A stretch of 32,357 bases of DNA from Hallerella sp964587155 (GTDB lineage: Bacteria; Fibrobacterota; Fibrobacteria; Fibrobacterales; Fibrobacteraceae). Location: positions 1 to 32,357 of the forward strand of contig CAZPKF010000022.1 in the NCBI GenBank assembly GCA_964587155.1, given 5' to 3'. Position numbers and translations under genes: made by a program. Positions within the stretch are counted from its first letter, which is position 1. Each line of letters starts with the position of its first letter. The notes under the pieces were generated by a model. It worked only from the letters and a program-made list of their open reading frames with translations. It was not told the origin of the DNA and ran no database searches. Shown here in pieces: positions 14,469-23,201 of the stretch.

Positions 14469-16379
14469 GTGAAAACACCAATGTCCATCCTTGCGATATT
14501 CATCACTTTGGCGATAGCCTTTTCGCCCGTTTTAGCAGTCGAAGAACTGAGTACGGCGCGAAAAGGTGCGGAATTTTCCGGAATCGCGGAAAGGACTTAT
14601 GATTTGGAAGGACAAAAGGCGGAATGGGTTCTGGGCACATCCATTTTGGGAAATCCCGATTTGGACTTTCGCTCCGCAGGAATCGCGAATCCTTCGCAGC
14701 GATTGCCGTCAAAATTAGCGGGAATATTCACATTTCCCCTTTCTTACGATGCAACACAACTTTCCCTGTTTGGCGAAAACGGCATCATGAAAGAGAATTT
14801 CGCCCGGGGAATTCCCGTCGATACTCCCGTCACCCGAATTCTTTGGGAACGTTACTCGTTCAACGGAAACGCTTTCGGATTAGATTTCCGGCGTTTGCTC
14901 TTAGACAGCATTGAATTGGACATTGGAATGGCCAGCTATTCTAACGATAGCTCCAAAACATTCCGTTATCAAGATGTGACTCACCAGCCCTTTTTCGCAC
15001 TCGGTCGCGACTCTTCCCAAATTCCATTTTCCGGGCGTAACATTCAAATGAACACGACGCACTTCAAACCGGCCATCGCCTGGTATTTTTCAAAAGGCGA
15101 AGTCGTCGCCAGCATGAATTATCTAATCGTAGAAAATGACGACGTTCCCCCATATGCCTACATTCAAGACACAACGGATTATTCGAGCATCACTTACCTT
15201 CAAAATCCATTCAACACCGAATTGCGTTCGTTTTCATACGGAATCCGCGGAGCTTTTCGTCCCACCGATCTTTTAAAAATCGAAGCGAGCATTTACAGCG
15301 GCGAACATGAAATTCATTTCGACAGTTTGCCAAACCTAGTCAAAAGCGTCAAAGATTCCGTTACGGCAACCGGAAAGATTGTCCCGGATACAACATGGTA
15401 TGGAATTGCCGACAATCTAAAATACGAAACGGTCAACGGTGACGGAGAACTTTCTTTCAATCTGCCGCTCCATCCGGCATTGCGAATGGAATACGAATTT
15501 ACCGAAGCCAATTCCCGATACAAACAGGACCGGGAACTTTATTATCTGGAATTATCCGAAAAGCTTTCCCTGTTGGATTTTCGCATTCAGACAGGCGCCC
15601 TCCGCAATTCGAACATTTTCGATTCCGTAGAAGTGGCCCACATGATTTCCGCAGACGCCGTCTTCCATCTGCCGTGGCAAATCAATTTGAAAGGTTCCTT
15701 AAAGCACGACACCAAATTTCCGGATGTAGATGAATTGAAAATTTTCAACCGCGGGCGATATGCGTATCCAAATCCAAACCTTTTACCCGAAGAAAGAACC
15801 CGCATGACAGCCGGAATGGAATGGAATCCGGGCGGAATTTTTTACGGTGTGGGAATGCGTTACGAATATGCAGAAAATCCGATACGGCAACGCTGGGTGA
15901 CAGGGAGCGGTCTTGAATCCATTGAATCCGCTTACCAATGGATCAATTTGCATCACGCCGAAGCGTTGGATTGGTATGTTGCTGCGGGAATCGCCATCGG
16001 AAATTGGCAATTTTACTTAGAACGGGAAGAAGCGTTGGCAAAACAAAGTCGCCCAATCGACGTGGCAGGCCTTTTTTACAAAGGATACATCCGCTGGAGC
16101 GATAAATTTGTCAAGGACAGGCTGGGCGTGAGCATCGCTTTCCATTTTACCTGGTTCGGAAACAGGAGCGATTTACAAATCGGCGAAGATGACGAATTGG
16201 AAATCGTGGAACTCAAACATTATCTGGCGTTGAATTTCGAAGCCCGGATGCGCATTTTGAGTTTTTCCCTTTATTCCCGCATCGATAATTTAAATCACAG
16301 CCTTTACGAACCTGCGGCAGGATACCGTCCGGAAGGAGTCCGGTTCCTTTACGGCATTACGTGGAACTTCGACAACTGA
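14469..16379 (+). CDS. Outer-membrane beta-barrel protein (TonB-receptor-like barrel without plug)
   Basis: The 636-residue product has a signal peptide (about 1-23, ending VLA). Alternating amphipathic strands fill its whole length, for example FSYGIRGAFRP, LKIEASIYSG and FYGVGMRYEYA. The motif YPNPNLLPEERTRMTAGMEW (about 437-456) is the 'NPNLxPE' turn found in the barrel of TonB-dependent receptors. The last strand ends with aromatic residues (YGITWNFDN), as expected for BAM-assembled proteins. No plug domain or TonB box is evident, and it is shorter than typical receptors, so a putative-porin-type protein is an alternative. GTG is taken as the start because it supplies the Lys of the signal peptide. 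Confidence 0.72.
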   Translation: MKTPMSILAIFITLAIAFSPVLAVEELSTARKGAEFSGIAERTYDLEGQKAEWVLGTSILGNPDLDFRSAGIANPSQRLPSKLAGIFTFPLSYDATQLSLFGENGIMKENFARGIPVDTPVTRILWERYSFNGNAFGLDFRRLLLDSIELDIGMASYSNDSSKTFRYQDVTHQPFFALGRDSSQIPFSGRNIQMNTTHFKPAIAWYFSKGEVVASMNYLIVENDDVPPYAYIQDTTDYSSITYLQNPFNTELRSFSYGIRGAFRPTDLLKIEASIYSGEHEIHFDSLPNLVKSVKDSVTATGKIVPDTTWYGIADNLKYETVNGDGELSFNLPLHPALRMEYEFTEANSRYKQDRELYYLELSEKLSLLDFRIQTGALRNSNIFDSVEVAHMISADAVFHLPWQINLKGSLKHDTKFPDVDELKIFNRGRYAYPNPNLLPEERTRMTAGMEWNPGGIFYGVGMRYEYAENPIRQRWVTGSGLESIESAYQWINLHHAEALDWYVAAGIAIGNWQFYLEREEALAKQSRPIDVAGLFYKGYIRWSDKFVKDRLGVSIAFHFTWFGNRSDLQIGEDDELEIVELKHYLALNFEARMRILSFSLYSRIDNLNHSLYEPAAGYRPEGVRFLYGITWNFDN

Positions 16380-16477
16380 CGTGATTTTCAACGTTTCCTA
16401 ATCATATTCTTTCGCAACACCCCATTAGAACATCTATTTTGGAAAAATGCAGCTGGCTTTTTCTACATTAAAACGCC

Positions 16478-17029
16478 ATGAATCGAAATGAATTAAAAAT
16501 CAAATACGGAAAAAAGAGCATTCCCGGAGAGTGGCGTCAAACAGGATTCTTGACGCGGATGATTTGTACTTTTTTCGGAGCAGGAACTCTTCCCAAAATG
16601 CCGGGAACCTTTGGCAGTTTGGCAGCCGCTCTCGTCGCCTATCCAATGCTCATTTGCAATCACCACGTTTTCCACATTCCTGTCTTATTTGGAATCGCCG
16701 CCCTCGCCGTTTTTTTCTTTTCCATTCCCTTTGTAAACAAAGCGATGCGGGACTCAAAAACGAAAGATCCCGGCTGGATCGTCATCGATGAAGTCTGCGG
16801 TGTTTGGGCTGCCTTAGCATTCGTCCCCACAGAAGCCCTCTTTTGCCATCCATGGCTTTTGTTCATCGCCTTTGCCCTATTCCGTTTTTTTGATATTTTA
16901 AAACCGCTGGGCATCCATAAACTGGAAAAAATGCCCGGAGCAGCAGGCGTCATGGCAGACGATTTACTCGGCGGCATTTATGCGGGGCTTCTCCTTTTTG
17001 CCACTGTTAAAATTTTCAATCTGCCGTAG
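16478..17029 (+). CDS. pgpA: Phosphatidylglycerophosphatase A
   Basis: Inner-membrane phosphatase that converts phosphatidylglycerophosphate to phosphatidylglycerol. The PgpA signatures are all present: GAGTLPKMPGTFGSL (34-48), DPGWIVIDEVCG (97-108), FRFFDILKPLGI (135-146) and GVMADDLLGGIYAG (157-170), which contain the acidic metal-binding residues. There are about four membrane segments and 183 residues, the expected size. The following DUF5662 gene begins 7 bases downstream, so the two are likely one transcript. Its product, phosphatidylglycerol, is the substrate of Lgt, although lgt lies elsewhere in the window. Confidence 0.93.
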   Translation: MNRNELKIKYGKKSIPGEWRQTGFLTRMICTFFGAGTLPKMPGTFGSLAAALVAYPMLICNHHVFHIPVLFGIAALAVFFFSIPFVNKAMRDSKTKDPGWIVIDEVCGVWAALAFVPTEALFCHPWLLFIAFALFRFFDILKPLGIHKLEKMPGAAGVMADDLLGGIYAGLLLFATVKIFNLP

Positions 17030-17036
17030 GCCCTCT

Positions 17037-17576
17037 GTGATTCGTGCCCTTCTCCATTTCAAAACCATTTCAAAACACCGACACGAAGTCATCCGTCTAT
17101 GTTTCAAAGCCGGCATCGGTTTTCAAGGACTTTTCCACGACCTTTCCAAATACTCCCCCACAGAATTTTTCCCTGGCGTCACCTACTGTACCGGGAAAGA
17201 ATCCCCCAATAACGGCGAACGCAAAGCTTACGGATACAGTTTAGCTTGGATGCATCACAAGGGCAGGAACAAGCATCATTTTGAATACTGGTATGATTAC
17301 GACCCCGTGACAAAAGAAATCGTCCCCGTTCCCATGCCAGACCGCTATATCAAAGAGATGTTCTGCGACCGCATCGCCGCTTCTAAAATTTACAATGGAA
17401 GCTCCTATACAAAAGAAGCTCCGCTTCTTTATTTGGAAAAGAGCGGAGCCAAAAATAAAATGGCAAAGTCCACCTACAAAAAATTACGTTATCTTTTGCA
17501 AATGCTTGCGCAACAAGGCGAAGAAGAAACTTTCCGTTTCTTGAAGAAAACGGAAAATCTCCCTGAATGCGATTAG
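17037..17576 (+). CDS. DUF5662-family protein
   Basis: 179 residues with the GTG start at 17037 (AGG 6 bases upstream); a longer frame would run back into pgpA. The conserved text matches DUF5662: HRHEVIRLCFKAGI, LFHDLSKYSPTEF, MHHKGRNKHHFEYW and MFCDRIAASKIYNG. The many His/Asp pairs suggest a metal-binding HD-like hydrolase, but no activity is established. There is no signal peptide, so it is cytoplasmic. It follows pgpA closely and ends in a 4-bp tail-to-tail overlap with the DUF3078 gene. Confidence 0.85.
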   Translation: MIRALLHFKTISKHRHEVIRLCFKAGIGFQGLFHDLSKYSPTEFFPGVTYCTGKESPNNGERKAYGYSLAWMHHKGRNKHHFEYWYDYDPVTKEIVPVPMPDRYIKEMFCDRIAASKIYNGSSYTKEAPLLYLEKSGAKNKMAKSTYKKLRYLLQMLAQQGEEETFRFLKKTENLPECD

Positions 17577-18433
17577 AACCAGCGCCAAGTGATTCCCAAA
17601 TTGATAGCATCGCGGTATTGGGAATCTTCGTCGATATCCTTATCGTAAGCGATGTCCACCCCAACACTCAAAACGAGCAGCGGAGCAATGGTAATGTCGA
17701 GAGTATTTTCCCACTTGCCGTCAATTTCATCGACTCCTTCAAAATTGACAAACGCCCAAAGACGCGTTTTAAAAGAAGCGAGGGAAGAAAGGGAGGCTTT
17801 GTATTCCGTCACACTTTCAAGACCGGGTTCATCTTTGAATTTCTCAAATTTGTCCGTATCGGCATCATCGGCGAATCCATATCCCCGAGAAATCGTCATG
17901 CGGTTTGCAAAAGCGAGACTCTGCCGGAAATTGTCATTCGGAGCATAGGAAACGCCCAACATCTGCGTGAAATATCCCGGATCCATAAAGCAGGAAACAG
18001 GTGTTTTCACATCATCGTCCGAATAAGTGTAACTCTTTGTGAATTGGGATTCAAATCGCAATCCGGCATAAGGTTCGAACGGTTTCAAATCGTTTTCAGA
18101 AACAGTTGTTTCCAAAAAGATTTTGTCGTTCGTCTTCCGCGTGCCGGAACCTTTCGTATAAGTTTGTCCCCACTCCAAATCGACGATGTTTCTCCAATCA
18201 AAGTGGGAGAAGTGTCCAATGACATCCGCATCGTATTTGAGAAGCCAAACGTTCGTATTTACGCCATCCGAACCTTTATTCCAATTGCTGTAATGATGCC
18301 TGGAAAATTGGAACGATGCCAACACATCCGCATTCCAATTTTTAGGAAGCGCATCCGAGAACATACCATCTTTCGCAAATCCGAAAGCTGCCAGAGAAAA
18401 TATAGCCAAAGGCAAAAGTTTCATCGTTTTCAT
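17573..18433 (-). CDS. DUF3078-like outer-membrane protein
   Basis: The 286-residue product has a signal peptide (1-20, ending FGFA). The rest is a series of beta strands. Features of the DUF3078 family include HYSNWNKGSDGVNTN, the TYTKGSGTRKTNDK stretch (aligned to 'G..k.tDdk'), FTKSYTYSDDDVKTPVSCFMDPGYFTQMLG in overlapping pieces, and an aromatic C-terminus TWRWF. It is probably a small outer-membrane barrel of unknown cargo. The ATG at 18433 has AAGGA about 4 bases upstream and is preferred to the ATG three codons later. Confidence 0.75.
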   Translation of the reverse strand: MKTMKLLPLAIFSLAAFGFAKDGMFSDALPKNWNADVLASFQFSRHHYSNWNKGSDGVNTNVWLLKYDADVIGHFSHFDWRNIVDLEWGQTYTKGSGTRKTNDKIFLETTVSENDLKPFEPYAGLRFESQFTKSYTYSDDDVKTPVSCFMDPGYFTQMLGVSYAPNDNFRQSLAFANRMTISRGYGFADDADTDKFEKFKDEPGLESVTEYKASLSSLASFKTRLWAFVNFEGVDEIDGKWENTLDITIAPLLVLSVGVDIAYDKDIDEDSQYRDAINLGITWRWF

Positions 18434-18514
18434 AGTTTCCTTAAAATAGTTCCGTTGTCAAAATCCGTAAAGTCTTTAGAAATCACCATGTGACGAATTT
18501 CAAATTCGGGACCT

Positions 18515-19879
18515 TCAACGCTTTTTCTTTTTTTTCTTTTTGGGCGGCGTATAATTCGATCCTATGGGAGCGCCGCCATTTTGCTTTTGAGCAAAAGCGC
18601 CGATTTTTTTGAACATGGACTTCATCTCTTCGAATTGGCGAAGAACCTGGTTTACGCGAGGAACATCCGTACCGGAACCTTGTGCAATGCGGTTTTTGCG
18701 ACTTCCATTGATGAGTTCCGGATGCCTGCGTTCCTTGCCCGTCATCGAACTCAGCACCGCTTCGACGTAAACCATTTCTTTTTCGTTGATTTTATCGAGA
18801 GGAAGCTTGTTCAACCCCGGAATGAGTCCGAGAATGTCTTTCAAACGACCGAGCTTTTTAATGGTGCGGAGCTGTCGCAAGAAATCGTCTAGATCAAACG
18901 TGTTGTTCAGAATTTTCTTTTTCAAATCCTTTGCATCGCGTTCATCAATGACTTGCTGCGCCTTTTCCACCAAAGAAACTACGTCGCCCATACCCAAAAT
19001 GCGGCTAGCCATTCGATCCGGGTGGAACAAATCCAATTCATTCGGCTTTTCCCCAACACCGATGAAGCAAATGGGAACACCTGTAATTTTCTTAATGGAA
19101 AGCGCCGCACCGCCGCGGGCATCGCCGTCCATTTTCGAAAGGCAAACGCCAGTGAAGTTCAACCGGTTGAAGAAAGTTTCCGCAACATTCACCGCTTCTT
19201 GCCCAATCATGGCGTCAGCGACAAAAAGAATTTCTTCCGGATGAACAGCCTCACGGGCATCTTCCAATTCCCGCATCAATTTTTCATCGATTTGCAAACG
19301 TCCCGCCGTGTCGTAGATGACTACGTCGAAACCGTTCTTTTCCGCATATTCGCGGCCATGCCGAATGATTTCAACGGGATTTCCTTCTCCCTCATCGTAA
19401 ACGGGAATTCCTATGGATTTGCCGAGGACTTGCAATTGTTTGATAGCCGCCGGCCGGTAAACGTCCGCCGCAACTAAGAGCGGTTTCTTTTTGCGCTTGC
19501 TCCGCAAATACAATGAAATTTTCGCGGCAAATGTCGTTTTTCCCGATCCCTGAAGCCCGACCATCATGATGCCCACCGGCGGTTTTCCAGAAAGAGCGAG
19601 TTCTCGCGTTTCTCCACCCATCACCTGAACAAGTTCGTCGTGAATGATTTTCACGATTTGCTGGCCGGGCGAAACAGACGTGAGCACTTCCGCACCCAAG
19701 GCCTTTTCCTTGACCGCTTTTACAAAGTCACGGGTCACATTGAAGCTGACGTCCGCTTCAAGAAACGCCCGGCGAACTTCGCGAAGCGAATCTGCAACGT
19801 TTTCTTCGGTCAGGGTGCCTTGCCCACGCAATTTTTTGAGCGTAGATTCTAGAGAGTCGGTTAATTGGGAAAACATCAT
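18515..19879 (-). CDS. ffh: Signal recognition particle protein Ffh
   Basis: GTPase of the signal recognition particle; it binds signal sequences of nascent membrane and secreted proteins and docks with FtsY. The NG domain shows the P-loop GLQGSGKTT, DTAGRLQ and SKMDGDARGG. The M domain contains the helix around LPGLNKLPLDKINEKE and the RNA-binding motif GSRKNRIAQGSG. The length is 454 residues. It ends in a run of lysines (KKKKKKKR), which is common. An ATG immediately after the first offers an alternative start. No SRP RNA gene was recognised in the window. Confidence 0.97.
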   Translation of the reverse strand: MMFSQLTDSLESTLKKLRGQGTLTEENVADSLREVRRAFLEADVSFNVTRDFVKAVKEKALGAEVLTSVSPGQQIVKIIHDELVQVMGGETRELALSGKPPVGIMMVGLQGSGKTTFAAKISLYLRSKRKKKPLLVAADVYRPAAIKQLQVLGKSIGIPVYDEGEGNPVEIIRHGREYAEKNGFDVVIYDTAGRLQIDEKLMRELEDAREAVHPEEILFVADAMIGQEAVNVAETFFNRLNFTGVCLSKMDGDARGGAALSIKKITGVPICFIGVGEKPNELDLFHPDRMASRILGMGDVVSLVEKAQQVIDERDAKDLKKKILNNTFDLDDFLRQLRTIKKLGRLKDILGLIPGLNKLPLDKINEKEMVYVEAVLSSMTGKERRHPELINGSRKNRIAQGSGTDVPRVNQVLRQFEEMKSMFKKIGAFAQKQNGGAPIGSNYTPPKKKKKKKR

Positions 19880-20121
19880 AGTGGCGAAAAATATAGAAAT
19901 TGGAATAAATCCCTTTGCCGATTTCTGTTTATTTTATTCGGATTCCTCCGCTTTGCCGCTTGCGTAAAACGCCCTTTCAAAAACGGCAGACCCAATCAGA
20001 CTCCAAACATCCAAGCAGTTTGCCGCAACCACTTTCAATCCTCATTTTTCGCTTTAAATTTCAACGCCCTTGGTGCAACAAGTCCGCGGTTTCTATTTTT
20101 TCCAAAACGATTGGGTAAAAG

Positions 20122-21453
20122 ATGGTAGACAACGTTAAAGACCGCAGCATTTTAGGACTTTCATGGCCTCTCATCATCACATTTGGAATCGGCGTATTCC
20201 AACCGATGATGGATAGCTGGTTCCTTTCGAGAACTAGCGAAGAGGCGGCAGCAGGCGTGGGCGCGCTGATGCCCATACTCGGCACCATTTTCATGGCCAT
20301 CCAGGCTTTTTCCCAAGCGGGAGCAAGCATCGCATCCCAATTCATGGGCGCAGGCGCAAATAGCCGCACCCGGGCGACGATTTCCATGGTTTTAATCGGA
20401 AGCCTCCTGTTGGGAATTTCCATGACTCTTCTTGTGTGGCCGCTTTCCGAATGGATTGTTCACGCCATGGGACTTTCCGGCGACACGGCCCGTTACGGCA
20501 TCCAATTTTTGCAAATCGTCTGCATCGGCTTTGTATTCAGGGCTTTGCAAACAACCCTCACTGCAATGATAGCCACTCACGGCCTAACCATTTGGAACTT
20601 GATTGGAAATTCTTTAACCATCCTGTTCAACTTGGGATTGAACGTTGTGCTGTTGAACGGAATGTTCGGATTTCCGAAAATGCACGTCGAAGGCGTCGCC
20701 ATCGCCACAGCCCTTTCGTGGGCCTTTTCAAGCGGAATCCTCTGGTGCGTTTTGCGTTACAAAATTCGCCATAAAACGCGCATTCTCGACATCAAGCGCT
20801 CCCGGATCGTTCTTGGCGACTGGATTCGTATCGGACTTCCCGCAGCAGCTGAACCCGTCAGTTTTCAGCTGTTCCAAGTATTCATCACCGCAATGGTCGT
20901 CCACTTGGGAACTCTTGCCGTCACAGCAAGAGTTTTCAGCGCGAACTTCGCCATGTTCGCCGTAATTTTGGGAGTGGGCCTTGGAAACGGAAACCAGATT
21001 CTCGTCGCCCATCTTGTCGGCGCACACGATTACGGCAAAGCGAATCGGCGCACAATGCAATCCTTGATAGCGAGCAGCAGCGCCGGATTCATCATCGCCT
21101 TGATTGTCGCTTTGCTCGGTCCGCACCTGTTACGCCTTTATACAGACAATCCCGACGTCATCCAACTCGGCTCCGCATGCCTCTGGTGTGATGTTTTACT
21201 GCAGCCGTTCAAATCGGCAAACGTAATTTTGACTGGCTCCCTACGCGCTGCCGGAGATTCCAAATTCCCAGCCATTTGCGGCAGCCTGATGATGTGGACG
21301 TTAGGAGCGGGGAGCGCCCTGTTCTTGGCTTTTGTCTTGAACCTTGGAATTGTCGGACTTTGGCTGGGAATGGCCTGCGACGAAATTTACCGTTCCATGG
21401 CCAATTTCTGGCGTTGGAAAAGTGGACGTTGGAAAGCGGCGACTGTCGTCTGA
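20122..21453 (+). CDS. MATE-family efflux transporter
   Basis: Polytopic inner-membrane antiporter of the multidrug and toxic compound extrusion family, 443 residues with about 12 hydrophobic segments. Typical features are the N-terminal LSWPLIITFGIGVFQPMMDSWFLS and the repeated second half starting GLPAAAEPVSFQLFQVF. GNGNQILVAHLVGAHDYGKA corresponds to the conserved 'Q..vg.....G...A' region. The substrate cannot be told. It ends 2 bases before the convergent DUF4416 gene, so there is no room for a separate terminator. The 242 bp upstream of it (19880-20121) hold no convincing gene. Confidence 0.9.
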   Translation: MVDNVKDRSILGLSWPLIITFGIGVFQPMMDSWFLSRTSEEAAAGVGALMPILGTIFMAIQAFSQAGASIASQFMGAGANSRTRATISMVLIGSLLLGISMTLLVWPLSEWIVHAMGLSGDTARYGIQFLQIVCIGFVFRALQTTLTAMIATHGLTIWNLIGNSLTILFNLGLNVVLLNGMFGFPKMHVEGVAIATALSWAFSSGILWCVLRYKIRHKTRILDIKRSRIVLGDWIRIGLPAAAEPVSFQLFQVFITAMVVHLGTLAVTARVFSANFAMFAVILGVGLGNGNQILVAHLVGAHDYGKANRRTMQSLIASSSAGFIIALIVALLGPHLLRLYTDNPDVIQLGSACLWCDVLLQPFKSANVILTGSLRAAGDSKFPAICGSLMMWTLGAGSALFLAFVLNLGIVGLWLGMACDEIYRSMANFWRWKSGRWKAATVV

Positions 21454-21455
21454 AT

Positions 21456-21992
21456 TCAACGGGACAATTCTTTTTTCAAACCTTTGCGGACAGACTCCAA
21501 AAAGTTGATGTATTCTTCACTTTGATAATCTCGATACGTCCACGGAAACGCGTGGTAATGTCCATCTTGAAAATAGAGCGTCGGTTCCACGTAAATACCG
21601 TCGCGCAGATAAACTCGTTGCCGCTGATCTTTTGTCGTCGCCAAGAAAAACTGGCCAAGGGTGACATAACCAGGATCCAAATTCACAGGGCGAAAGCCTT
21701 CCCTTCCGCATTCCCGCGCAAAATCCAATTCCATTTCATTGGTGCGCAATTTGATGTCAACAATCGTTTCCCGTTCAATCAAGCGCCGGTACGTGACAAA
21801 GGCTCGGACAGGAGTTTCGCCAAGTTCCTCTTGATAATAGTTCGTAAAACGAAACGGAAATGCGGTGAGGACTTCGCACTCTTCTCCAAAAAATTCCACA
21901 AGCCGGGGACGAAGCTCTTCGACAAGTGCCGCATCTTTCGCCAAAAATCCCATAACGAGTCTCGCCGGGAGAGGTGTCTTTGCTATTCCCAT
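21456..21992 (-). CDS. DUF4416-family protein
   Basis: Conserved protein of unknown function, 178 residues, no signal peptide. Family-typical text includes FPFRFTNYYQEELGE, VDIKLRTNEMEL, FRPVNLDPGYVTLGQFFLATTKDQ, QRVYLRDGIYVEPTLYF and FPWTYRDYQS. The conserved Asn-Leu-Asp-Pro-Gly and Lys-Asp motifs suggest an enzyme, but none is known. It is divergent from thyA with only 25 bp between the start codons. Confidence 0.87.
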   Translation of the reverse strand: MGIAKTPLPARLVMGFLAKDAALVEELRPRLVEFFGEECEVLTAFPFRFTNYYQEELGETPVRAFVTYRRLIERETIVDIKLRTNEMELDFARECGREGFRPVNLDPGYVTLGQFFLATTKDQRQRVYLRDGIYVEPTLYFQDGHYHAFPWTYRDYQSEEYINFLESVRKGLKKELSR

Positions 21993-22017
21993 ACGCCAAA
22001 AATACTAATTTGAATCC

Positions 22018-22830
22018 ATGCAACAGTATTTGAATCTTCTCCGCGACATCATGGACAACGGCGTAGACCGTTCGGACCGCACAGGAACAGGAACCCGCTC
22101 CATTTTCGGCAGACAGGTGCGTTACGACCTTTCTCAGGGATTTCCTTGCCTAACAACCAAAAAGCTTCATTTGCGCAGCATCATCCATGAGTTGCTTTGG
22201 TTCTTAAAAGGCGACACAAACATCCAATATTTACACGACAACAAAGTGACCATTTGGGATGAATGGGCCGATTCAAACGGCGACCTCGGTCCCGTTTACG
22301 GTCACCAATGGCGCAGCTGGCCAACTCCAGACGGCGGACACATTGACCAAATTCAAAATTTACTTTCCGGATTAAAAAATAACCCGGACTCCCGAAGACA
22401 TTTGGTTTGCGCATGGAACGTTGCCGATGTGGACAAAATGGCTCTTCCGCCCTGCCATTGCCTATTCCAGTTTTACGTGGGAGGCATCGGAAAAAGCGGC
22501 AAGCGCAAACTCAGCTGCCAACTGTATCAGCGCAGCGCCGATATGTTCCTAGGAGTTCCCTTCAACATCGCCTCTTATGCGCTTCTCACTCTGATGATCG
22601 CCCAAGTCCTCGATTTTGAACCAGCAGAATTCATCCATACCTTCGGCGATCTGCATTTGTATCTCAATCATTTTGAACAAGCGAAAGAACAACTTTCCCG
22701 TTCTCCGCGCCCGCTGCCCACGATGCGCATCCGCCCGGATGTTCAAAACCTTTTCGATTTCAAATTTGAAGATTTCGAATTGGTGGATTACAATCCGTGG
22801 CCAGCGATCAAAGCTCCCATCGCCGTGTAG
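22018..22830 (+). CDS. thyA: Thymidylate synthase ThyA
   Basis: Converts dUMP and methylene-tetrahydrofolate to dTMP and dihydrofolate in the cytoplasm. The catalytic Cys146 sits in LPPCHCLFQFY. Other classic motifs are DRTGTGTRSIFG (20-31), HELLWFLKGDTN (57-68), QLYQRSADMFLGVPFNIASY (168-187) and IHTFGDLHLYLNH. The length of 270 residues is normal. No folA is adjacent, although the two are often paired. Nothing resembling a strong terminator follows directly; 22831-22990 is repeat-like intergenic DNA. Confidence 0.97.
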   Translation: MQQYLNLLRDIMDNGVDRSDRTGTGTRSIFGRQVRYDLSQGFPCLTTKKLHLRSIIHELLWFLKGDTNIQYLHDNKVTIWDEWADSNGDLGPVYGHQWRSWPTPDGGHIDQIQNLLSGLKNNPDSRRHLVCAWNVADVDKMALPPCHCLFQFYVGGIGKSGKRKLSCQLYQRSADMFLGVPFNIASYALLTLMIAQVLDFEPAEFIHTFGDLHLYLNHFEQAKEQLSRSPRPLPTMRIRPDVQNLFDFKFEDFELVDYNPWPAIKAPIAV

Positions 22831-23150
22831 AAAGTTTCATTAAAAATGAAGCGTTAGAAAGTGGAAATTCGTAACCAAATAAGAAGTTTGGAATGCGAAC
22901 AGAGCGCTTAGAACTGAAACGCGGCAATCAAGATCTAAGTTTTGAAAGCAAAGAGCTCTCCTTGGTGGGGCTCAGAGAAAATCCTTTTCTGTAACTGGGC
23001 GAATTTTGCACGGGGTTAAGGGCGAAGACAATTGCCGTTTTCGCAAAAAGAAGCCTTTTCCGAAGTCTCCCGTAAACAGCGAATTTTTTGGCGAAGAGGC
23101 GCCATTTTTGCAAAACGAACGCTCATCTGCAAAATGGAATTTCCATCAAC
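22831..23150. other. Non-coding repeat-rich gap between thyA and the GH51 gene
   Basis: There is no credible gene on either strand. At 22831-22990 there are scattered TTAG words like those of the intergenic elements. At 23001-23048 lies copy 2 of the GAATTTTGCACG repeat. At about 23080-23115 a shorter cousin appears (GCGAATTTTTTGG ... CCATTTTTGCAAAA). Short open frames through here are rich in Lys/Arg/Phe and lack ribosome sites. Confidence 0.55.
23001..23048 (+). repeat. GAATTTTGCACG...CCGTTTTNGCAAAA intergenic repeat, copy 2
   Basis: GAATTTTGCACG at 23001-23012 and CCGTTTTCGCAAAA at 23035-23048, 22 bases apart, match 13958-14004 with one mismatch in the second block. Confidence 0.6.
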
Positions 23151-23152
23151 AA

Positions 23153-23182
23153 AAAAAGTCCCGGCAAATGCCGGGACTTTTT
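23153..23182 (-). terminator. Terminator of the GH51 gene
   Basis: AAAAAGTCCCGGCA (23153-23166) pairs perfectly with TGCCGGGACTTTTT (23169-23182). With A runs on one side and T runs on the other it works in both directions. It lies 19 bases past the stop codon of the minus-strand GH51 gene. Confidence 0.93.
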
Positions 23183-23201
23183 ACACGTTTAGCCTTTCGA
23201 A

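Noticed and set aside
17567..18493. 308-residue plus-strand frame antisense to the DUF3078 gene
   Set aside because: The composition is that of a shadow frame, and the minus strand has a signal peptide and family motifs.
19865..20128. 87-residue frame between ffh and the MATE gene
   Set aside because: It overlaps the ffh start region, has no ribosome site and has a random-looking composition.
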